Shown: positions 9,109 through 18,110 of the stretch, one piece after another | Layout: each line of letters begins with the position of its first letter | How positions within the stretch are numbered: the stretch's first letter is position 1 | NCBI RefSeq assembly: GCF_016909175.1 | Contig: NZ_JAFBFI010000020.1 | Location: 1-57,076, forward strand | Source of the DNA: Peribacillus deserti | GTDB lineage: Bacteria > Bacillota > Bacilli > Bacillales > DSM-1321 | DNA: 57,076 bases | Direction of reading: 5' to 3' | The notes under the pieces: model-generated | Seen by the model: only the letters and a program-made list of their open reading frames with translations | Told to the model about the DNA's origin: nothing | Database searches by the model: none | Translations under genes and position numbers: made by a program

Positions 9109-9858
9109 ATGAACAGTGTAATTGAAACGATCCTAAATCATCGTTCCCAGCGGTCATTCCTGCCAAGGCCGCTTTCAAACGAGCAGATAAAGATGATTGT
9201 TGAAAGTGCCCAGGCTGCTTCTACATCAAGCTTTATCCAGGCATATTCCATAATAGGCATTACAAATCCCGATAAAAAGAGGGCGCTGGCTGAACTGGCA
9301 GGATCTCAAACGTATGTAGAAGAAAATGGACATTTAATGATCTTTTGTGCGGATCTTTATAGGCATACGATGGTTGGGGAAATTGAAAGCAGAAACCTCA
9401 AGGAATCGCTGGAGAGCACCGAGAAATTTATGGTCGCAAGCATTGATGCTGCTCTGGCGGCACAAAATGCAGCAATCGCTGCTGAGTCTATGGGATTAGG
9501 GATATGCTACATAGGCGGGATCCGGAATAATCTGCCGGAAGTTTGTAAAATACTGAAAACTCCAGAAAGAGTGATTCCCTTATTTGGCATGGTATTTGGA
9601 TATCCTGATCAAGTAAATGACAAGAAGCCGAGATTACCAATTGAGCATGTATATATGGAAGAGGAATATGAACAGGATAAAGAAGTATATACAGAACAGC
9701 TCGAAAGCTATAATCGGACAATCTCCGAATATTATAAGGAGCGGACCGGGGGAAAGCGTGCCGATACATGGACAAGTCAAATGGCCGATATGCTATCAGC
9801 TGGACGGAGAATGTATATGAAGGCTTTTATTGAAGAAAAGGGATTAAATAGAAAATAA
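9109..9858 (+). CDS. NfrA-type NAD(P)H-dependent FMN reductase / nitroreductase
   Basis: 249 residues, the exact length of B. subtilis NfrA1 and NfrA2. These are FMN-binding cytosolic enzymes of the nitroreductase fold that reduce flavins and nitro compounds without oxygen sensitivity. Signatures: ILNHRSQRSF at about 8-17 (FMN phosphate binding), AASTSSFIQAYSIIG at about 37-51, AAESMGLGICYIGGIRN at about 123-139, and a YYKERTGGKR tail motif. The ATG has a GGAGTGAG site. It stands alone between two terminators. I cannot tell which paralogue it is, so no symbol is given. Confidence 0.92.
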   Translation: MNSVIETILNHRSQRSFLPRPLSNEQIKMIVESAQAASTSSFIQAYSIIGITNPDKKRALAELAGSQTYVEENGHLMIFCADLYRHTMVGEIESRNLKESLESTEKFMVASIDAALAAQNAAIAAESMGLGICYIGGIRNNLPEVCKILKTPERVIPLFGMVFGYPDQVNDKKPRLPIEHVYMEEEYEQDKEVYTEQLESYNRTISEYYKERTGGKRADTWTSQMADMLSAGRRMYMKAFIEEKGLNRK

Positions 9859-9860
9859 GA

Positions 9861-9888
9861 AAAAGCTGCTCAGGGGGCAGCTTTTTTT
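9861..9888 (+). terminator. terminator of the flavin reductase gene
   Basis: AAGCTGC pairs with GCAGCTT, followed by a T run. Confidence 0.85.
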
Positions 9889-9912
9889 GTTTTTCTAAAA
9901 AAGACGGGCAGA

Positions 9913-10002
9913 TTATTTTACACCTGGTTTATCATCATAGCCAGCTGTAAATATAGCAACAAGGAAAGTTACCGTTACACCTAAAATTAAAATCATGTTC
10001 AT
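9913..10002 (-). CDS. 29-residue membrane micro-protein
   Basis: A short reading frame with strong start signals: perfect AAGGAGG nine bases before ATG on the minus strand. The peptide starts MNMILILGVTVTFLVAI, one hydrophobic helix of about 19 residues, then FTAGYDDKPGVK. It has the shape of single-pass micro-proteins that sit beside larger membrane complexes, such as the CydS subunit of cytochrome bd oxidase, but I do not recognise the family. It is divergent from prkA and has no large partner gene next to it. The helix-plus-charged-tail pattern and the excellent ribosome binding site make chance unlikely. Confidence 0.65.
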   Translation of the reverse strand: MNMILILGVTVTFLVAIFTAGYDDKPGVK

Positions 10003-10211
10003 TTGCGAAGTCCTCCTTTGTCTGCTCTTGCCATTTGTGTTCCCGCTTTCATAAATGGGAATAAGAAAAAGCCACTTTTTGGGTGAATGCTGATATTGCT
10101 ATTATATCTTATCTTTTTTTCACTGTGAATGAAAAACTATTTCAAAATTTCATGTGTAATTGTATAAGCTTACTGAATGATAAACGCCGGGCCCATTTCT
10201 ATGATTTGGGC

Positions 10212-10240
10212 TCATTTAATTAGGCATCTGTGCATACATT
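10212..10240 (+). promoter_or_regulatory. sigma-E-type promoter of prkA
   Basis: TCATTTA-N14-CATACATT matches the mother-cell sigma-E consensus (about TCATATT, then CATACANT). It would start RNA about 34 bases before prkA. prkA is under sigma-E control in B. subtilis. An almost identical site precedes spoVR in this window. Confidence 0.7.
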
Positions 10241-10280
10241 GTATTAATCGTCTCTGAAAAAGAACAGAGGAGGATCCATA

Positions 10281-12176
10281 ATGGATATATTAAAGAAAAT
10301 TGAAAGATACCGAGAAGATGAACAGAAATTAAAGTGGGAAGGCACTTTCGCCGATTACCTGGAACTCCTTAAAGAAAGGCCCCTTGTTGCTCAGTCCGCA
10401 CATTCACGTGTGTATAACATGATAAAAGATGCAGGGATTGAAGAAGTAAACGGCAAGAAGAAATACAACTTTTTCAGCGGGCAGTTATTTGGGCTAGAAG
10501 AATCATTGGAGCGCCTGGTCGAAGAATACTTTCATCCAGCAGCAAAAAGACTTGATGTCAGGAAGAGGATTTTACTGTTAATGGGACCGGTCAGCGGCGG
10601 TAAGTCGACTCTGGTCGCCATGCTGAAAAGGGGACTTGAAAATTATTCCCATACAGCAAACGGGTCTATTTTTGCCATTAAAGGCTGTCCTATGCATGAA
10701 GATCCGCTGCATTTAATTCCCCAGTATTTAAGAGATGATTTCTATAAAGAATATGGAATACGAATCGAAGGTAACTTATCGCCCCTTAATCTAATGAGGC
10801 TTGAAAAAGAATATAATGGGCGGATTGAAGATGTACAGGTAGAACGGATCTTTTTATCAGAAGATAAAAGGGTCGGGATAGGTACATTTAGTCCTTCAGA
10901 TCCAAAATCACAGGATATTGCAGATTTAACCGGAAGCATAGACTTTTCAACCATAGCTGAGTTTGGGTCTGAATCCGATCCAAGAGCCTATAGATTCGAT
11001 GGCGAACTAAATAAAGCTAACCGCGGACTTATGGAATTCCAGGAGATGCTAAAGTGCGATGAAAAATTCCTATGGCATTTGCTGTCTTTAACCCAGGAAG
11101 GTAACTTCAAAGCAGGCAGGTTTGCGTTGATCAGCGCTGATGAACTGATAGTTGCGCACACAAATGAAACGGAGTACCGTGCGTTCATTTCCAACAAAAA
11201 AAATGAGGCCCTTCATTCACGGATCATTGTTATGCCTGTGCCGTACAATTTAAAAGTAACAGAAGAAGAAAAAATTTATGAGAAAATGATCAATGAGAGT
11301 GATGTCCATAATGTACATGTTGCACCTCATACATTGAGGGTCGCTGCCATGTTTTCCATAATGACCCGCTTAAAGGATCCGAAAAAGGGTGACATTGATT
11401 TAGTTAAAAAGATGAGATTGTATGATGGTGAAAATGTTGAAGGCTATAATTCGGCAGACTTGGAAGAATTGAAGAAGGAATACCAGGATGAGGGAATGAG
11501 CGGGATTGATCCGCGCTATGTAATTAACAGGATTTCTTCAACAATTATTAGGAAAGAAATACCGTCTATAAACGCACTGGATGTTCTCCGCTCTTTAAAA
11601 GAAGGATTAGACCAGCATGCATCTATAACCACAGAGCTTAGAGAAAAATATATGAATTTTATTTCGGTAGCCCGTAAGGAATATGACACCATCGCTAAAA
11701 AAGAAGTTCAAAAAGCTTTTGTTTATTCCTACGAGGAAAGTGCGAAGACTCTTATGGACAATTACCTGGATAATGTGGAAGCATACTGTAATAAAAACAA
11801 GCTTAGAGACCAGCTTACCGGCGAGGAAATCAGTCCCGATGAAAAATTAATGCGTTCGATTGAAGAACAAATAGGCATCTCTGAAAATGCAAAAAAATCT
11901 TTCCGTGAAGAAATACTAATTCGTATATCTGCATATGCCAGAAAGGGCAAACGCTTTGATTACAACTCTCATGACCGCCTGCGGGAAGCGATTCAGAAGA
12001 AACTGTTTGCTGATCTGAAAGATGTGGTTAAAATTACAACTTCTTCAAAGACACCTGACGAATTACAGCTTAAGAAAATTAATGAAGTAGTAGCCAGACT
12101 GGTTGATGAGCATGGATATAATACAACTTCTGCAAATGAGCTTCTTCGTTATGTAGGCAGTCTGCTGAATAGATAG
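10281..12176 (+). CDS. prkA: PrkA, AAA+ serine protein kinase family protein
   Basis: 631 residues, the exact length of B. subtilis PrkA, a cytosolic sporulation protein first described as a serine kinase and more recently discussed as a Lon-like AAA+ protein. The AAA+ part covers about 75-380: Walker A GPVSGGKST at about 105-113, then a Walker B-type region (LISADELIVAHTNETEY) near 280-296. The C-terminal PrkA domain follows. GAGGAGG precedes the ATG at good distance. The upstream sigma-E-like site and the nearby yhbH fit a mother-cell role; PrkA and YhbH occur together, often with SpoVR, in many bacteria, and spoVR is also in this window. Confidence 0.96.
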   Translation: MDILKKIERYREDEQKLKWEGTFADYLELLKERPLVAQSAHSRVYNMIKDAGIEEVNGKKKYNFFSGQLFGLEESLERLVEEYFHPAAKRLDVRKRILLLMGPVSGGKSTLVAMLKRGLENYSHTANGSIFAIKGCPMHEDPLHLIPQYLRDDFYKEYGIRIEGNLSPLNLMRLEKEYNGRIEDVQVERIFLSEDKRVGIGTFSPSDPKSQDIADLTGSIDFSTIAEFGSESDPRAYRFDGELNKANRGLMEFQEMLKCDEKFLWHLLSLTQEGNFKAGRFALISADELIVAHTNETEYRAFISNKKNEALHSRIIVMPVPYNLKVTEEEKIYEKMINESDVHNVHVAPHTLRVAAMFSIMTRLKDPKKGDIDLVKKMRLYDGENVEGYNSADLEELKKEYQDEGMSGIDPRYVINRISSTIIRKEIPSINALDVLRSLKEGLDQHASITTELREKYMNFISVARKEYDTIAKKEVQKAFVYSYEESAKTLMDNYLDNVEAYCNKNKLRDQLTGEEISPDEKLMRSIEEQIGISENAKKSFREEILIRISAYARKGKRFDYNSHDRLREAIQKKLFADLKDVVKITTSSKTPDELQLKKINEVVARLVDEHGYNTTSANELLRYVGSLLNR

Positions 12177-12180
12177 GATG

Positions 12181-12210
12181 AAACACCTGCTTTATGAAGG
12201 CAGGTGTTTT
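12181..12210 (+). terminator. terminator of prkA
   Basis: AAACACCTGC pairs with GCAGGTGTTT, a perfect 10-base stem. Confidence 0.85.
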
Positions 12211-12240
12211 CTGTCATTTGGTGTATTTGGATTCATGACT

Positions 12241-12266
12241 GTTTCGTTCACGGGATAACCGGGTAA
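12241..12266 (+). promoter_or_regulatory. sigma-B-type promoter of the 61-residue gene
   Basis: GTTTCG-N14-GGGTAA, close to GTTTAA-N12-14-GGGTAT. Both hexamers and the spacer length are identical to the site before the haem catalase at 34023. It ends 25 bases before the start codon. Confidence 0.5.
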
Positions 12267-12291
12267 TAATTCAGCAAAAGGGGTGAATGCA

Positions 12292-12477
12292 TTGAAAGAA
12301 TATGTAAAGCCTGACCAAGTACCGGAAAACAGCTCAATGGCCAGAAACCTGGCGGAAATGAAAAATCTAGGGAAACAGATGGAAAACATGAGAAGCAATG
12401 AAGAACTAATCAGCTATGGAAAATCCCCCGATCCAGTTCAGCATGAAGAAGAGCTTAAAAACAAAGAAGGCTTATAA
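12292..12477 (+). CDS. small hydrophilic protein, unknown function
   Basis: 61 residues, very polar, no Cys, no TM helix; Met- and Glu-rich helical core (MARNLAEMKNLGKQMENMR). I chose TTG at 12292 because AAAGGGG lies eight bases upstream; a GTG at 12283 would overlap that site. It has its own terminator and a sigma-B-like promoter, so a small general-stress protein is a fair guess. It is not a recognisable small acid-soluble spore protein. I do not know the family. Confidence 0.7.
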   Translation: MKEYVKPDQVPENSSMARNLAEMKNLGKQMENMRSNEELISYGKSPDPVQHEEELKNKEGL

Positions 12478-12504
12478 CCGTCTGTAATAGGCAAATAATC
12501 TTGC

Positions 12505-12536
12505 GCAGCCTTCAGTGAGGGCTGCTTCATTTTTGC
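12505..12536 (+). terminator. terminator of the 61-residue gene
   Basis: GCAGCC pairs with GGCTGC around a 9-base loop, then TTCATTTTT. Confidence 0.7.
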
Positions 12537-12662
12537 CTTTTCTTTTATACGAATATGTAATATTACTACTATTTTTTTACAAAAGGAACTCTATTAATTT
12601 TAAACATAATTAGGGCTCTCACCTAATAGCTATATAAAAAGAAACAAGGGGAGAGAGATTAT

Positions 12663-13820
12663 GTGAAAAAGTTAGGCTTTTTGATTATGCTGGTTTTTTT
12701 AGTCTCACTTCATTTTCCTCAAAAGAACATTCAGGCAGCTGGAAGCAGCCAATTCAAAGATAAAATGTTAGTCGGAATAAATGATAATCTGCTTACAAAT
12801 TTGGAAACAGCATGGCTTGTGGATGGTAATAAGGTTTATGTATCCTTGCAGCTATTCGAAAAATTAGATTTTCAAATGAAATGGGTAAATCAATATGAAG
12901 CTTCCCTTTATAGAAAGGATCTTCCTGAGAAAAGGTTAAGTATACTCCTGACCAAAAAATGGATTACTGATACGCATGGCTTTCAGAAATCCATTGCGAT
13001 TTTGCAGCGAAATCAAACAAAATATGTACCTGCTGAAGCAATCAGCTCTTATTTTGGATTTCGGGTTCAATACCTGAAAGACGGGCCGGTCATCAGAATT
13101 AGTCATACGAAAGCAAGGCTGACTGATGCACAATTCGTCCAGAAATATAAAAAACAAATGGTCACCATTTACAATCCTCCCGCTTCGAAAAAGCGGATTC
13201 CTATATATTTAACCTTCGATGATGGTCCCGGCCCCTATATGGATTCAATTTTGAATACATTAAAGACAAAAAAGGCAAAGGCTACTTTTTTTATGATTGA
13301 ACCTCATATGAAAAAATACTCGTCTCAAGTGAAAAGATCAGTTAAGGAAGGACATTATCCCGCGCTTCACAGTGTCAGCCATGATAAACATAAATTATAT
13401 GGGGGGAATACATCCGCTATAGGGCTGGAAATGGAGACTGCGAGAAAAACCTTATTACGAATAACTGGTGTCAGTTCCCGCCTGACCAGAGTACCCTATG
13501 GCAGTAAACCATATATGACGGCTCCATATAGAAACAGCCTGGCAGTCAGAGGTTTTAAAATGTGGGATTGGAATGTGGATACAGAGGATTGGAAATACCA
13601 GAAAACAGATCCAAACCGTATCCTGCAGAATTGCCTGGCTGGAATTAAGAAAATGAAGAGTAAAAAAACACGAGCAGTGGTTTTAATGCATGTTAACAAA
13701 GGAACTGCATCCGTGCTGCCTAAGCTTATTGATTCTTTGCATAAACAGGGCTATGAATGTGTGGCTTATCATCCGGCATCGCATTTTATTTTAAATTTTT
13801 GGGGAGATAAGAGACTATAA
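12663..13820 (+). CDS. exported polysaccharide deacetylase with N-terminal stalk domain
   Basis: 385 residues. A signal peptide (basic KK, then LGFLIMLVFLVSL, cut near AA at about 29) sends it out of the cell. Residues about 35-140 look like a copper-amine-oxidase-N-type stalk domain, a wall-associated module (VDGNKVYVSLQLFEKL). The NodB deacetylase domain (about 170-375) has the metal set: TFDDGPGP with D186/D187 and HSVSH with H236/H240. RVPYGS and WDWNVDTEDW follow as motifs 3 and 4, and VVLMH as motif 5. The substrate is probably peptidoglycan or a GlcNAc polymer. Start is GTG at 12663, since the overlapping ATG hits TGA (ATGTGA). It lies between two sporulation genes, so a cortex role is possible, but no sporulation promoter was seen. 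Confidence 0.9.
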   Translation: MKKLGFLIMLVFLVSLHFPQKNIQAAGSSQFKDKMLVGINDNLLTNLETAWLVDGNKVYVSLQLFEKLDFQMKWVNQYEASLYRKDLPEKRLSILLTKKWITDTHGFQKSIAILQRNQTKYVPAEAISSYFGFRVQYLKDGPVIRISHTKARLTDAQFVQKYKKQMVTIYNPPASKKRIPIYLTFDDGPGPYMDSILNTLKTKKAKATFFMIEPHMKKYSSQVKRSVKEGHYPALHSVSHDKHKLYGGNTSAIGLEMETARKTLLRITGVSSRLTRVPYGSKPYMTAPYRNSLAVRGFKMWDWNVDTEDWKYQKTDPNRILQNCLAGIKKMKSKKTRAVVLMHVNKGTASVLPKLIDSLHKQGYECVAYHPASHFILNFWGDKRL

Positions 13821-13971
13821 ATTAAAAGAGCTCATGGAGGCCTGTTAAAATGGGCTGAAAAATAATAGACTTTTGTGTAATTGTCGAAATTATTTGTAAA
13901 TTTTTAACCTTTACTGCATAGGATAAAGTAATCAAGTCCCTAAAGCGAACAAGATGGATAGAACAACCCAT

Positions 13972-14001
13972 TAAGCCTAATAATTAACAGGCTTATTTTT
14001 T
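13972..14001 (+). terminator. short terminator or leader hairpin before yhbH
   Basis: TAAGCCT pairs with AGGCTTA around a 10-base loop, followed by TTTTTT. It is 150 bases after the deacetylase stop and 60 bases before yhbH. A CATAGGATA motif at 13917 (like a sigma-E/K -10) lies upstream, so this could be an attenuated leader rather than a simple terminator. Confidence 0.45.
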
Positions 14002-14061
14002 ACCATTCAAATCAGCATCATTAATGAAGTGTTGTAAGAAAAGTTAGGAGGGGAAATAAAA

Positions 14062-15234
14062 ATGACAGATGACCCAAATCGCCAGTTTGTGATTTCCAAA
14101 GAAGATTGGTCCCTCCATCGCAAAGGATATGATGATCAGCAAAGGCATCAGGAAAGAGTACAGGATGCCATTCGTAACAATCTGCCTGATTTAATTTCTG
14201 AAGAAAGTATTATTATGTCAAATGGGCGTGATGTAGTAAAAATTCCAATCCGTTCACTCGATGAATATAAAATCAGATACAATTATGACAAAAATAAACA
14301 TGTAGGCCAGGGAGACGGCGAAAGCCAGGTTGGAGATGTGGTGGCAAGAGACGGTTCCGGGGCACAGCAGAAAGGACCAGGAAAAGGTCAGGGCCCGGGA
14401 GATCAGTCAGGCGAGGATTATTACGAGGCTGAGGTATCTTTAATGGAGATTGAAGAGGCTTTGTTTAAACAGCTGGAACTCCCAAATCTTCAAAAGAAAG
14501 AGCTTGATGAAAATACAGTAGAAAACATAGAATTCAATGATATTAGAAAAACAGGGCTCATGGGCAATATTGATAAGAAAAAAACCATGATATCAGCATT
14601 TAAAAGAAATGCAATGAGCGGAAAGCCGGGATTCCATCCTATTACCAAGGATGACCTGAAATTTAAAACCTGGAATGAGGTCATTAAACCAGATTCAAAA
14701 GCAGTTGTGCTTGCTATGATGGATACTTCGGGATCAATGGGTCTTTGGGAAAAATATATGGCTCGAAGCTTCTTCTTTTGGATGACAAGATTTTTGCGGA
14801 CAAAATATGAAACGGTAGAAATTGAATTTATTGCTCATCATACAGAAGCAAAGGTTGTATCAGAGGAAGACTTCTTTTCAAAAGGTGAAAGTGGAGGAAC
14901 AATCTGCTCTTCTGCATACAGAAAATCACTCGAACTCATAGATTTAAAATACAGTCCTTCAAAGTTCAATATATATCCTTTTCATTTTTCAGACGGAGAT
15001 AATTTAACCTCGGATAATGCCAGATGCGTGAAGCTCGTCAATGAGTTAATGAAAGTATCTAATATGTTTGGATACGGAGAAGTGAATCAGTACAACAGGC
15101 ATTCTACCCTCATGTCAGCTTATAAAAATATTAATAATGAAAAATTCGCCTATTATATCCTTAAACAAAAGTCTGATGTTTTCCATGCGATGAAAAGCTT
15201 CTTTAAAAAAGATGATAGCAAAATGTATGCTTAA
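14062..15234 (+). CDS. yhbH: sporulation protein YhbH (UPF0229 family)
   Basis: 390 residues. The N-terminal part has the family pattern [20 protein letters not shown] and [20 protein letters not shown] low-complexity G/Q/D-rich linker spans about 80-125. The C-terminal half is a von Willebrand A-like domain with the metal-site motif MMDTSGSMG at about 219-227. YhbH is required for normal sporulation in B. subtilis and occurs with PrkA across bacteria; the molecular role is unclear. GGAGGGG precedes the ATG. The prkA gene is about 2 kb upstream, with two genes inserted between them. Confidence 0.95.
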   Translation: MTDDPNRQFVISKEDWSLHRKGYDDQQRHQERVQDAIRNNLPDLISEESIIMSNGRDVVKIPIRSLDEYKIRYNYDKNKHVGQGDGESQVGDVVARDGSGAQQKGPGKGQGPGDQSGEDYYEAEVSLMEIEEALFKQLELPNLQKKELDENTVENIEFNDIRKTGLMGNIDKKKTMISAFKRNAMSGKPGFHPITKDDLKFKTWNEVIKPDSKAVVLAMMDTSGSMGLWEKYMARSFFFWMTRFLRTKYETVEIEFIAHHTEAKVVSEEDFFSKGESGGTICSSAYRKSLELIDLKYSPSKFNIYPFHFSDGDNLTSDNARCVKLVNELMKVSNMFGYGEVNQYNRHSTLMSAYKNINNEKFAYYILKQKSDVFHAMKSFFKKDDSKMYA

Positions 15235-15235
15235 T

Positions 15236-15260
15236 AAGCGGTGGTTACATCGCTTTTTTT
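15236..15260 (+). terminator. terminator of yhbH
   Basis: AAGCGGTG pairs imperfectly with CATCGCTT, then a run of seven T. Confidence 0.8.
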
Positions 15261-15288
15261 GTTGGTGAAAAAAGAGGCATGAGCTGGA

Positions 15289-15912
15289 TTAATGTCCTCT
15301 CATGCCAGAGTTTCTAGAAACGTAAGAATGACCGGTTATCCAAAAACGCCACGGATAATGGACGGCATCACCCGAATTGCCGATCCCTATGCGTGTGCCT
15401 GTCGAAATACTGTTTGGCACAATTCCTTCAGCAAGGTATAGTGGGGGCTTTGTAAAATGTCCTGCATAATCAGCCATCGTTATTCCTAAAGCCTTGGTTA
15501 ATTTACCAGGACCATTGGTTAAATTCTTACTAACTTCCAGGCCTCTTCTCTGAACCATAAGGTCCAGGCCATCCACGGGTTCTACTGCTCTGATTAAAAC
15601 AGCTTCCGGCGCGCCGATGTTTCCGCTGACAACATTAACAAGACAATGAGTGTGCATTACATAGGTATAAATAGACCCAGCGGCTCCAAACATAATTTCT
15701 GTACGTTTTGTTCTTCTGTTATTGTAGCTGTGGGCAGCCTGATCCATGGGCCCGATGTAAGCTTCCGTTTCTACAATATAACCGGATGCAATGCCTTCAG
15801 GAGTTTCCTTAATAAGCAGGCATCCCAGCAAGGATCGAGCTAATTCAAGTGTTGGCTGCAAATAAAAATCCAAGCTAATTGGCTGTTTACGCGTCTCGTT
15901 ATTAGTATTCAT
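15289..15912 (-). CDS. 3-methyladenine (alkyladenine) DNA glycosylase, AAG/MPG type
   Basis: About 207 residues, a base-excision repair enzyme that removes alkylated purines from DNA. Clear family landmarks: ARSLLGCLLIKE, GYIVETEAYIGPMDQAAHSY (catalytic Glu), NRRTKRTEIMFG, GSIYTYVMHTHCLVNVV, LTNGPGKLTKALGI, and PWRFWITGHSYVS at the end. It resembles B. subtilis YxlJ. The start at 15912 (AAGGAAC eight bases before ATG) gives an N-terminus like that family; an in-frame ATG at 15948 with a similar site would add 12 residues. No partner genes are nearby. Confidence 0.94.
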   Translation of the reverse strand: MNTNNETRKQPISLDFYLQPTLELARSLLGCLLIKETPEGIASGYIVETEAYIGPMDQAAHSYNNRRTKRTEIMFGAAGSIYTYVMHTHCLVNVVSGNIGAPEAVLIRAVEPVDGLDLMVQRRGLEVSKNLTNGPGKLTKALGITMADYAGHFTKPPLYLAEGIVPNSISTGTRIGIGNSGDAVHYPWRFWITGHSYVSRNSGMRGH

Positions 15913-16057
15913 AAGAAAGTTCCTTATAATGGAGATGAATTTGACCATAGAGGGCGTTCCTTTTAAAGAAGGAGGAAATAAACTTCTATAGCCTATTATC
16001 TATTTATCCTTATACTCAAACAAATAACCATTGAATTGACATAATTACTCGACATAA

Positions 16058-17623
16058 TTAGAATTCTGTGGAACCTGCCTCTTTGTCTCTTTTGATTTTA
16101 CCGCGCCCGACACTTAAGGATACGAAAATCCCGGCAGCTACAAAAAGTAAGCCTGTTAAAAAGACAGTAGAGAAAGAATCGGCCCACGCTTTGGCAATGG
16201 TTGAAATTAAAACGTTTCTAGCATCATCCGGGACCTTCAGAACCTCAGGCTGTATCAAGATACCAAAGAGAGCATCCGTTTTCTTAGAGAGCTCTTCTAA
16301 TGCTGGCCGGAGAAGCGCATTTTTTTCGGCAGCTGCAGCTTGTTCCATATTAGAATGCAATGAATGAGTCATAATGGCATTTAGGATTGTTACGCCAATT
16401 GTTCCGCCAATTGACCGAAAAAAGGTGGATGCAGAGGTAACTGTTCCTAAAACAGATTTCGGAAATTCATTCTGAATGGCAATCATAATTGTTGGCATGA
16501 CAAAGCCCATGCCAAAACCTAAAATCACCATGTAGAGATAGGCTGTAAGTTCCTTAGAAGCGGTATCCATTGTACTCATCAAATAAAACCCCAAACTTGT
16601 AATAATCATCCCCGCCGTAAGCACGGTCCTAAAACGAAATTTTAGCAGAAGTCTGCCGCCTATAATACTCGAGAGAATTAAAGCAATCATCATAGGAGTC
16701 ATCGTAGATCCAGCACGAGTCGGGGAAACCCCTAGAACTCCCTGCATATACATGGGAACAAACATAATGGCTCCAAACATGCCTAAACCAAGTAAAAAAC
16801 CTAATATATTAACAGTTGTAAACACTCTATTTTTGAAAAAGGATAAATCCAAAATCGGTTCCTTTGCCGCTCTCTCAACAAAACAGAAAATTACAAGGAA
16901 AATAAGGGATCCTCCAAATATGAAAGCCGATGTGAGCGAGATCCAATCAAATTTATCACCCCCAAAGGTTAATCCGAGAAGCAATAATATTAAGCCCATA
17001 ACTAGAGTAATAATTCCGAAGTAATCAATATATATTTTGTCTTTTTTAAATACAAGCTCTCGTTTCAAGCCAAAGAATATTAATAATGCGGACAGTAGTC
17101 CGGTTGGCACATTGATTAAAAAGATCCAGTGCCAGCTGACAGCATCCACAATTACACCGCCGAAAAAGGGCCCTATCACAGAACTCAGCCCAAATAATGC
17201 ACCAAAAATCCCCTGCCATTTAGCTCTTTGTTCTGCGGTGAAAATATCTCCAATAATCGTTTGAGATAAAGGCATAATCATGCCCCCGCCAATTCCTTGA
17301 ATTCCCCGATATATGATTAGCTGCTCCATAGTGCTTGCGGTGGCACAAAGTCCAGAACCTATAATAAAAATGATCGTTCCAATCAGATAAAGAGATCTTC
17401 TTCCATACAAGTCAGAAAGCTTGCCTACAATTGGAACTACAATAGTTGAAGTAATCAGGTAGGCGGTCGTGACCCATGCAAAGATCGAAAACCCATTTAA
17501 TTCCGCAATAATGGTTGGCATTGCCGTACCAACTATGGTCTGCTCCAGGGCGCTGAAAAACATACCTACTATTAAACCAGTCAAAACCAGTTGTTTATTA
17601 ATTTCTTGAGGTTGAGTATCCAT
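16058..17623 (-). CDS. MFS drug exporter, DHA2 family (14 TM, EmrB/QacA type)
   Basis: About 521 residues, a proton antiporter of the cytoplasmic membrane. N-terminal landmarks: LEQTIVGTAMPTI (motif D1-like), GKLSDLYGRRSLYLIG (motif A between TM2 and TM3), IYRGIQGIGGGMIMPL (motif B), then GLSSVIGPFFGGVIVD (motif C of antiporters). Length and helix count by eye fit 14 TM segments, with a long extracellular loop near 430-470. The second ATG (17623), six bases after AGGAG, is preferred over the ATG that overlaps the site. No regulator gene is adjacent. The leader has an inverted repeat (17661-17713). Substrate unknown. Confidence 0.93.
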   Translation of the reverse strand: MDTQPQEINKQLVLTGLIVGMFFSALEQTIVGTAMPTIIAELNGFSIFAWVTTAYLITSTIVVPIVGKLSDLYGRRSLYLIGTIIFIIGSGLCATASTMEQLIIYRGIQGIGGGMIMPLSQTIIGDIFTAEQRAKWQGIFGALFGLSSVIGPFFGGVIVDAVSWHWIFLINVPTGLLSALLIFFGLKRELVFKKDKIYIDYFGIITLVMGLILLLLGLTFGGDKFDWISLTSAFIFGGSLIFLVIFCFVERAAKEPILDLSFFKNRVFTTVNILGFLLGLGMFGAIMFVPMYMQGVLGVSPTRAGSTMTPMMIALILSSIIGGRLLLKFRFRTVLTAGMIITSLGFYLMSTMDTASKELTAYLYMVILGFGMGFVMPTIMIAIQNEFPKSVLGTVTSASTFFRSIGGTIGVTILNAIMTHSLHSNMEQAAAAEKNALLRPALEELSKKTDALFGILIQPEVLKVPDDARNVLISTIAKAWADSFSTVFLTGLLFVAAGIFVSLSVGRGKIKRDKEAGSTEF

Positions 17624-17660
17624 ATACATCTCCTGTTTCCCTTGAAATTTAAAAATAGTA

Positions 17661-17713
17661 TGCCCACCGAAATTAGAAAAATTAGCTATTTATTTGGTGA
17701 ACCAATGGTGGGC
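17661..17713 (-). promoter_or_regulatory. inverted repeat in the leader of the MFS gene
   Basis: GCCCACC and GGTGGGC face each other about 38 bases apart, with an inner TTGGT-GA-ACCAA repeat. It lies 40-90 bases upstream of the start. It may be an operator or a structured leader. No T run follows on the gene's strand. Confidence 0.4.
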
Positions 17714-17770
17714 TCTGCATATAATTATTCCTTGGATTTGATCGTGAATCTCTATGCAGCTCCCTGTCTA

Positions 17771-18110
17771 AACTTGCTCGCCAAGCTCAAATATTTGCTC
17801 GAAAGCAATGGTTTGCTCATAACCCTTGGAAGGCTGCTCGCAATTCATAAAAGCTGCTCGCAAAGTCCAAAAACTTGCTCGCCAAGCTTAAATTACTCTC
17901 GCAAACAATGGGTTTGCTCGTAACCCTTGAAAGGCTGCTCGCAAATCTAAAAAGCTGCTCACAAAATCAAAAACTTGCTCGCAAAGCAAAATTTTGCTCG
18001 CAAAACAATGGATTGGCTGCTCGCAATTCATAAAAGCTGCTCGCAAAATCCAAAAACTTGCTCGCAAAGCTGACATTTTACTCACAAACCTTGAGGCTGC
18101 TTATTAAAGC
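17771..18110. repeat. degenerate tandem array, about 20-bp unit, TGCTCGCAAA core
   Basis: About 17 units start with TGCTC or a close variant, at 17775, 17796, 17814, 17835, 17855, 17876, 17896, 17915, 17936, 17956, 17976, 17995, 18018, 18038, 18059, 18079 and 18098. Steps are 18-23 and mostly 19-21 bases. Groups of five units form a roughly 100-bp super-repeat (17771, 17872, 17970; then a partial copy from 18054). It lies between the divergent MFS and ger genes. The minus strand stays open through part of it and would encode Leu-Arg-Ala-rich peptides, which I take as an artefact. Confidence 0.85.

Noticed and set aside
17888-18085. 65-codon minus-strand frame with Leu-Arg-Ala repeats
   Set aside because: It is only the array read in one frame; it lacks a convincing ribosome site and covers part of the array.
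17771-18110. CRISPR array
   Set aside because: Repeats are short, degenerate and without constant unique spacers, super-repeats exist, and no cas gene is nearby.
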